DNA of 64,000 bases, from positions 2,041,101 to 2,105,100 of the forward strand of contig NZ_CP036455.1 of the NCBI RefSeq assembly GCF_004323735.1. Direction: 5' to 3'. A program made the position numbers and the translations under genes. Below are positions 59,915 through 64,000 of the stretch, piece after piece (the stretch's first letter is position 1; every line of letters starts with the position of its first letter). The notes under the pieces were generated by a model. That model did no database searches and had not been told where the DNA came from. It worked only from the letters and a program-made list of their open reading frames with translations. The DNA comes from Streptomonospora litoralis. GTDB lineage: Bacteria > Actinomycetota > Actinomycetes > Streptosporangiales > Streptosporangiaceae.

Positions 59915-61681
59915 TCATCCGCCGTCGGTCTCGGCGAGGGGGCCCTGGAGCAGGGCCAGGACCTGGGCGAGTGCGGGATGGTCGGGGCCGTGGATCCGTC
60001 TCAGATCGTCGGCGAGGGTGTGCAGCGTGTGCCCGGCCCGGTCGCGCCGCCCCGCGCCGAGCTCCAGCAGGCCGATCTGGCGGCGCAGCTCCAGCGGGCG
60101 CTGGTCCTCGGCGCCGTAGACGCGCTCCTCGTCGGCCAGCAGGCGGCGCAGGGTCTCCAGCGCCGCATCGGTCTCGCCGAGCAGCGCACGGCAGGTGGCG
60201 TGCTGCAGGCGGCAGCGGAACACCAGGGGGTCGTCTTCGCCGTGGCGCCGGGTCAGGTCGGTGGCGACCGAGGCGTAGACCGGCGCGGCGCCCCGGAAGT
60301 CGCCTCCCTCGAACAGCACGTTGGCCCAGTCCATGCGGAGCTCCACCACGTCGGAGTCGGCGGAGCCGAACGCGGCTGTCGCGGTCTCCACGGCGGCCTG
60401 CAGCACGTCGGCGGCCTGCCGGTAGCGGGAGTCGGTCGCCAGCGCGGCGGCCCGCGACCGGGCGGCGCCGATGTCGGGTCGTGCCATGCCGCCGGTCGCG
60501 GACGACGGCGCGGACGACGGCGCGGGCGCGGTTCCGGACGAGGACGCGGCCGTCGGCGCCGCCGGAAGCGTCGTGCCGGGACGCCCCCGCCCGTCCGCGG
60601 GCGGTTCGGAGCCGCCGGCGGCCGACGCGGGCGGGTCGGCCGCCACCGGGTCGGGTGCAGCGTCAGCGGCAGCGGTGGCACCGGCGTCGGCGGTGCCGGT
60701 GTCGGTGTCGGCGGCGGCGCCCGGCCCGCCCGGCCGGTCGGCGAAGACGCGGTCGAGGACTGCGGCCTGCATCCGCACCGGGCTCGGCAGCGCCGGCGGG
60801 TGCAGCACACCGGGGATCGGCCCGAGAGCCGAGGCGTGCGGAAGCAGGGCCCGGTACGCCTCCTCGGCGCCCCCGGGGCGCTCCTCCGGCGCCTTGGCCA
60901 GCAGCGCCTCCACCACCCGGCGCAGCCCTTCCGGCGCATCGGGGCGCAGCGTCGCCAGCTGCGGCGGTGCCTCGCCGACCTGCTTGGCCATCACGGCGAA
61001 CGGCGTCGAACCGGTGAAGGCGCGCACTCCCGTCAGCATCTCGTAGAGGGCGCAGCCCAGCGCGTACAAGTCGCTCCGCGGCGTACTCACCCCCGTCAGC
61101 AGCTGCTCGGGGGACATGTAGGCGGCTGTTCCCGGTGTCTCGCCGCTGCGGGTGATCCGGGAGCCGTCGGAGCCCTCCAGCGCCACCGCCAGCCCGAAGT
61201 CCAGCACCTTCACCGTCCCCTCGGGCTCCAGCATCAGGTTGGTGGGCTTCAGGTCGCGGTGCACCAGCGAGGCGCCGTGCGCGGCGGCGAGCACCGAGCA
61301 GACCTGGGCCGCGACAGCGGCGGCCCAGCCCGGCTCCAGACGCTCCTGCTCGGCCACCAGGTCGGCGATGCTGATGCCGTGCACGCGCTCCATCACCAGA
61401 TAGGGGCGGCCTTCGTAGGACCCCGCGTCGTACACGGCGGGCACCCCGGGATGGCGCAGCCGCGCGGTGATGCGCGACTCCCGGACGAAGCGCCGCACCA
61501 TCTCCTCGTCCCGCTCGCCGTCGGGGAACCGGATGAACTTGACGGCGACCTCCCGGTCCAGCCGGGTGTCGTGGCCCTCCCAGACCTCGCCCATCCCGCC
61601 GCGGGCCAGCGGCACCGGTCTGAGATCGTAGCGCCCGTCCAGCACGGTGGATCGGGGCTGCGGCGCGTTCGCCGGGCTCAT
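59915..61681 (-). CDS. Serine/threonine protein kinase with TPR-like C-terminus
   Basis: 588 residues from ATG at 61681 with CAGGAGG eight bases upstream. The kinase domain covers 15-280: Gly loop LARGGMGEVWEG, Lys48 in VAVKFIRF, HRDLKPTN with Asp143, DFG (161-163), GTAAYMSPEQL and SDLYALGCALYEMLTG. An Ala/Pro-rich linker (320-410) follows, then TPR-like helices (415-585: YRQAADVLQAAVETATAAFG, LETLRRLLADEERVYGAEDQRPLELRRQIGLLELGAGRRD). No TM helix, so it is cytoplasmic, unlike PknB-type cell-wall kinases. It may control the neighbouring nuclease and helicase by phosphorylation, as kinases do in Pgl- and BREX-type systems; that is inferred. Confidence 0.93.
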   Translation of the reverse strand: MSPANAPQPRSTVLDGRYDLRPVPLARGGMGEVWEGHDTRLDREVAVKFIRFPDGERDEEMVRRFVRESRITARLRHPGVPAVYDAGSYEGRPYLVMERVHGISIADLVAEQERLEPGWAAAVAAQVCSVLAAAHGASLVHRDLKPTNLMLEPEGTVKVLDFGLAVALEGSDGSRITRSGETPGTAAYMSPEQLLTGVSTPRSDLYALGCALYEMLTGVRAFTGSTPFAVMAKQVGEAPPQLATLRPDAPEGLRRVVEALLAKAPEERPGGAEEAYRALLPHASALGPIPGVLHPPALPSPVRMQAAVLDRVFADRPGGPGAAADTDTGTADAGATAAADAAPDPVAADPPASAAGGSEPPADGRGRPGTTLPAAPTAASSSGTAPAPSSAPSSATGGMARPDIGAARSRAAALATDSRYRQAADVLQAAVETATAAFGSADSDVVELRMDWANVLFEGGDFRGAAPVYASVATDLTRRHGEDDPLVFRCRLQHATCRALLGETDAALETLRRLLADEERVYGAEDQRPLELRRQIGLLELGAGRRDRAGHTLHTLADDLRRIHGPDHPALAQVLALLQGPLAETDGG

Positions 61682-61907
61682 CGGGAGCGCCTCCTGGGGG
61701 AGAGTGCTGTCGGGCGAGTTCGGCCGCCGCACGGGCCGCGGCAGGGAGCCTCGAAGCGGGGAGCGCGGCCCGCGCCACGGGCGGATGTCGGCGGCGGCCC
61801 CAGTTTCCCGTATCGGCGTCGTTTCGCGGCGGGAATCGCACGATTCGGGCGCCGGTGCGGCTGCGGAGAGAAGGACCCGCTGGGAGGTCGGGCGGGTGGA
61901 GCCCGTC

Positions 61908-62088
61908 GAGGCTGCGGCGATGGGGCCCGGCGCGCGAAGCGTCGTCCGTCGGCCTGCCGCCGAGCGCACGCCGCGGCTGAAGCGGCAGTCCGCCCCCTGC
62001 GGCGCGGAGCCGGCGCAAAGGTGCACGATGTGCTCGGCAGCAAGCCGTCTCGCTCGCAGGGCGAGCTTCGACCCATTGCCGCGACCTC
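61908..62088. repeat. MITE-like inverted-repeat element, copy 2
   Basis: 181 bases with inverted ends: GAGGCTGCGGCGATGGGGC at the left and, reading the other strand, GAGGTCGCGGCAATGGGTC at the right. It shares CTGCCGCCGAGCGCACGCCGCG and the CAAGCCG...TCGCTCG segment with copy 1 at 38070-38253. It lies in the 479-base gap between the methyltransferase stop and the kinase start and may disturb or tune the operon. It holds no open frame of its own. The rest of the gap shows nothing. Confidence 0.7.
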
Positions 62089-62160
62089 GGTGGTGTCGGC
62101 GCCGGGGCGTCCCGGTGGGTTCCCGGCCGGGCGCCTGCGGCTGCGTCGGCGCCCCGAGCA

Positions 62161-64000
62161 TCACGGGGCCTCCTCGGTGGCGAGGGTGCGGGAGAACAGG
62201 CCCTGTCGGCCCAGGCCGGCCAGGCGCTCGCCGAGGCCGGCGAGGCGGGCGAGGTCCCGCTCGGTCTGTGCGAGGCGGCGCAGCGCCTCGGCTCGGACGC
62301 GCTGCTGCTCCACCGGCAGCGCGGGCACGCGCACGGCCCGCGGATCGAAGCGCGACGAGCGGGACCGGTGGCCGTCGTCCGCGGCGGCGGCCGTGAGCAG
62401 CCCGGCGAGGTATTCCGCGTCGAGGTGCTCGGGGTCGCAGCGCAGCAGCACCAGCCGCGGCCCCAGCGCCGCCCCGGCTTCGGCGGCGCCCGCCACCCGC
62501 GCCGCGGCGCGGCCGGCGGCCGCCGCGAGCACGTCACCCGGGCGGATCACCACCCGGCCGGGCACCTCTTCCCCGCGGCCGCTGGGCGCCCGCCCCTCGC
62601 GCAAGTCCTTGTGCGTGAGCACGGCGAGCGGGCCCCGCTCCACCTGCGCGCCCAGCGGAGCCTGGTGAACCTCCAGCACCCCCGCCGCGGCCAGTTCGGC
62701 GACCGCGCGTCCGCCGGTCCCGGGCCCGCCGGTCTCCTCGGTCCCCGCGGCCGCGTCGGCGAAGAGTTCCGGCGGCAGGTCGGCCGCGGCACTCAGGGCG
62801 TCGAGCAGCTCCGCCCGCAGCTTCGGGTACGCGCTTGCGGCGGCGCGGGCGTCGGAGGCGCGCTCCCGTCCCGGCCGCAGGTCCATGCCGGCGGCCACGA
62901 GTTCGGCGGCGGGCACCGGCGCGGCAACGGACTCGTCGGGACCGCCACCGGTGAGCGCCGCCGGCGCCTCGCGCCGTTCCCAGATCCGCACGAGGTCGCG
63001 CGCGTCGCGCACCCCGGCCACCGTCAGCACCACCGGTGCGCCCCCGGGCCCGCGGTCTTCGGCGTCCGGGCGCAGCAGCACCCACAGGTGGGCACTCGCC
63101 GGGCCGTCGCCGCCGGGCAGTTCGGCGACCATGCGCAGCGCGCCCGAGGAGACCAGTTCCGCGCGCACCCGCCGCCCGGACGGCCGCTCGGCGGCGGCCG
63201 CGGGCATGCGCACCACCACCGTGCCGCCGGGGCGGACACGGGCCAGGCAGTGCTGCACCCACGCCAGCTCCCCCTCGCCGCGCGGCGGCTGTCCGAAGAC
63301 CCACCGGGGGTCGCCCTCCAGTTCCTCGTAACCCCAGTGCCGGTCGCGGAACGGGGGGTCGCACAGCACCGCGTCGGCCGTGCGGTCGCCGAAGGCGTCG
63401 GCGCGCAGCGTGTCCCCGTCGGCCGTGGCGCAGTCGCGGCCCGCCAGCAGCAGCCGCGAACGCGCCATGACGGCGTGCGCGGGGTCGAGGTCCTGGCCCA
63501 GCAGCACGGCGGCGCCGCGGTCGGCGGCGGCACGCAGCAGCGCACCCGTGCCGCACGCCGGGTCCAGCACCGCGCTTCCGGGCTCGATTCCGGCGATCTC
63601 CGCCATCGCCGCGCAGACCCCGTCGTCCAGTACGCCTGCGCGCTCCCGCGCCGCCGTGAACCGGGAGCACAGTCGCTCGTACAGGACCTCGGCTTCGGCC
63701 GGGCGGTCCCGGACGGTGTCGGCTACCGCGCCCAGCAGCTCCGTCCACTGCCCGCCCGGCGCATCCAGGTTCGTGCCGTCGGCGGGCAGCCCGGTGAGCA
63801 CCAGCCCGGCATGGGCGAGGAAGGCCGCCGTGCGCACGCCGTCGACCTCGGCCAGCATCCGCTGCCAGAGCCGCTCGGCCGCATCGGCCTCGAACGGTTT
63901 GCCGTGGTCGCGGCACCAGTGTTCCACCTCCGCCAGGGAGAACAGCGGGTTCGCCGAACTACCCGCTACCGGCCGGGGGAAGTCGGCGAAGCGGCGCCGC
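62161..64000 (-). CDS. N-6 DNA methyltransferase with specificity-like C-terminus, N-terminus beyond the window
   Basis: The frame is open to the right edge, so the start is outside; about 612 residues are visible. The first visible part (WRRRFADFPRPVAG-like, then NPLFSLAEVEHWCRDHGK) looks like the end of a DNA-binding HTH domain. The gamma-class N6-adenine methyltransferase core follows: VLDPACGTGALL (SAM motif) and LCDPPFRDRHWGYEE (catalytic DPPF). The last 200 residues resemble half of an HsdS specificity subunit (RVVIRPGDVLAAA, LDAEYLAGLL, VPALPVEQQ), suggesting fused modification and recognition. It is the first visible gene of the defence-like operon and would mark self DNA. Confidence 0.88.
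   Translation of the reverse strand, partial: RRRFADFPRPVAGSSANPLFSLAEVEHWCRDHGKPFEADAAERLWQRMLAEVDGVRTAAFLAHAGLVLTGLPADGTNLDAPGGQWTELLGAVADTVRDRPAEAEVLYERLCSRFTAARERAGVLDDGVCAAMAEIAGIEPGSAVLDPACGTGALLRAAADRGAAVLLGQDLDPAHAVMARSRLLLAGRDCATADGDTLRADAFGDRTADAVLCDPPFRDRHWGYEELEGDPRWVFGQPPRGEGELAWVQHCLARVRPGGTVVVRMPAAAAERPSGRRVRAELVSSGALRMVAELPGGDGPASAHLWVLLRPDAEDRGPGGAPVVLTVAGVRDARDLVRIWERREAPAALTGGGPDESVAAPVPAAELVAAGMDLRPGRERASDARAAASAYPKLRAELLDALSAAADLPPELFADAAAGTEETGGPGTGGRAVAELAAAGVLEVHQAPLGAQVERGPLAVLTHKDLREGRAPSGRGEEVPGRVVIRPGDVLAAAAGRAAARVAGAAEAGAALGPRLVLLRCDPEHLDAEYLAGLLTAAAADDGHRSRSSRFDPRAVRVPALPVEQQRVRAEALRRLAQTERDLARLAGLGERLAGLGRQGLFSRTLATEEAP

Noticed and set aside
1-64000. tRNA, rRNA, riboswitch or CRISPR features
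   Set aside because: I scanned by eye for cloverleaf-like sequence, known riboswitch cores and regularly spaced repeats and saw none I could support. A covariance-model search would be needed to be certain.

Overview
The window comes from a high-GC (about 70 percent) actinobacterium. Codons end almost always in G or C, GTG and TTG starts are frequent, and lipoprotein and CBM2-linked secreted enzymes are present. Together with CebR-type and CGAAA-N-TTTCG control elements this points to a saprophytic, plant-biomass-degrading member of a family such as Nocardiopsaceae or Streptomycetaceae. The family assignment is inference. No rRNA, tRNA, CRISPR array or phage integrase was recognised.

Layout. 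(1) 1-4873, minus strand: a conflict-type operon with a nucleotidyl-cyclase-like protein, a STAND-like NTPase with alpha-helical repeats, an unknown protein and a VWA lipoprotein. The first two share a 13-residue motif that looks like a signalling or assembly tag. (2) 4979-13255: a Crp/Fnr regulator, a divergent GH11 xylanase / CE15 glucuronoyl esterase pair (both with CBM2) around a palindrome-rich control region, a scar of two truncated genes (LacI and HPPD-like), a small membrane protein and a PucR-like regulator. (3) 13641-24938: an osmolyte and one-carbon island with an excisionase-type HTH protein, a 10-formyl-THF-hydrolase-like protein, choline oxidase, a glycine-betaine/choline ABC transporter, a sulfatase with its formylglycine-generating enzyme, and a LysR regulator. 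(4) 25257-30730: a CBM2 beta-helix protein under a perfect CebR box, broken lacI and GH42 genes around an intact operator, and an FAD monooxygenase/TetR pair. (5) 31028-49036: a catabolic cluster of about 16 genes. It holds LigAB extradiol dioxygenase, hydratase-aldolase, Rieske oxygenase alpha/beta, diol dehydrogenase, a ThDP enzyme, a TRAP transporter, an amino-acid-synthesis-family protein, an enamidase-like amidohydrolase, ferredoxin and reductase, an alpha/beta hydrolase, a LuxR regulator and an aldehyde dehydrogenase. (6) 49218-55262: two related membrane proteins, a choline-oxidase remnant and a BetT-like BCCT transporter. (7) 55352-64000, minus strand: a DNA methyltransferase, a Ser/Thr kinase, an SF1 helicase and a DUF262/HNH nuclease, resembling a phage-defence or restriction operon.

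How the parts work together. The most coherent unit is the aromatic or heteroaromatic acid cluster. Its three transcription units (LigAB to ThDP enzyme, TRAP transporter, AmAS to hydrolase) each begin with the same operator, [CG]TACCCGNNNGGGTNA[CT]G. In each case the operator is centred 31.5-32.5 bases before a -10-like hexamer, which is the spacing of an activator site overlapping -35. A LuxR/GAF regulator at the end of the cluster is the obvious candidate activator. Uptake would be by TRAP and ring dihydroxylation by the Rieske enzyme with the ferredoxin pair; dehydrogenation, meta-cleavage, aldol cleavage and aldehyde oxidation would follow. The substrate cannot be read from the sequence.

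A 181-184 bp element with long inverted-repeat arms occurs twice (38070-38253 and 61908-62088), once inside the putative defence operon. Several gene remnants (two lacI, HPPD-like, GH42, choline oxidase) show recent deletion and rearrangement around regulatory genes.
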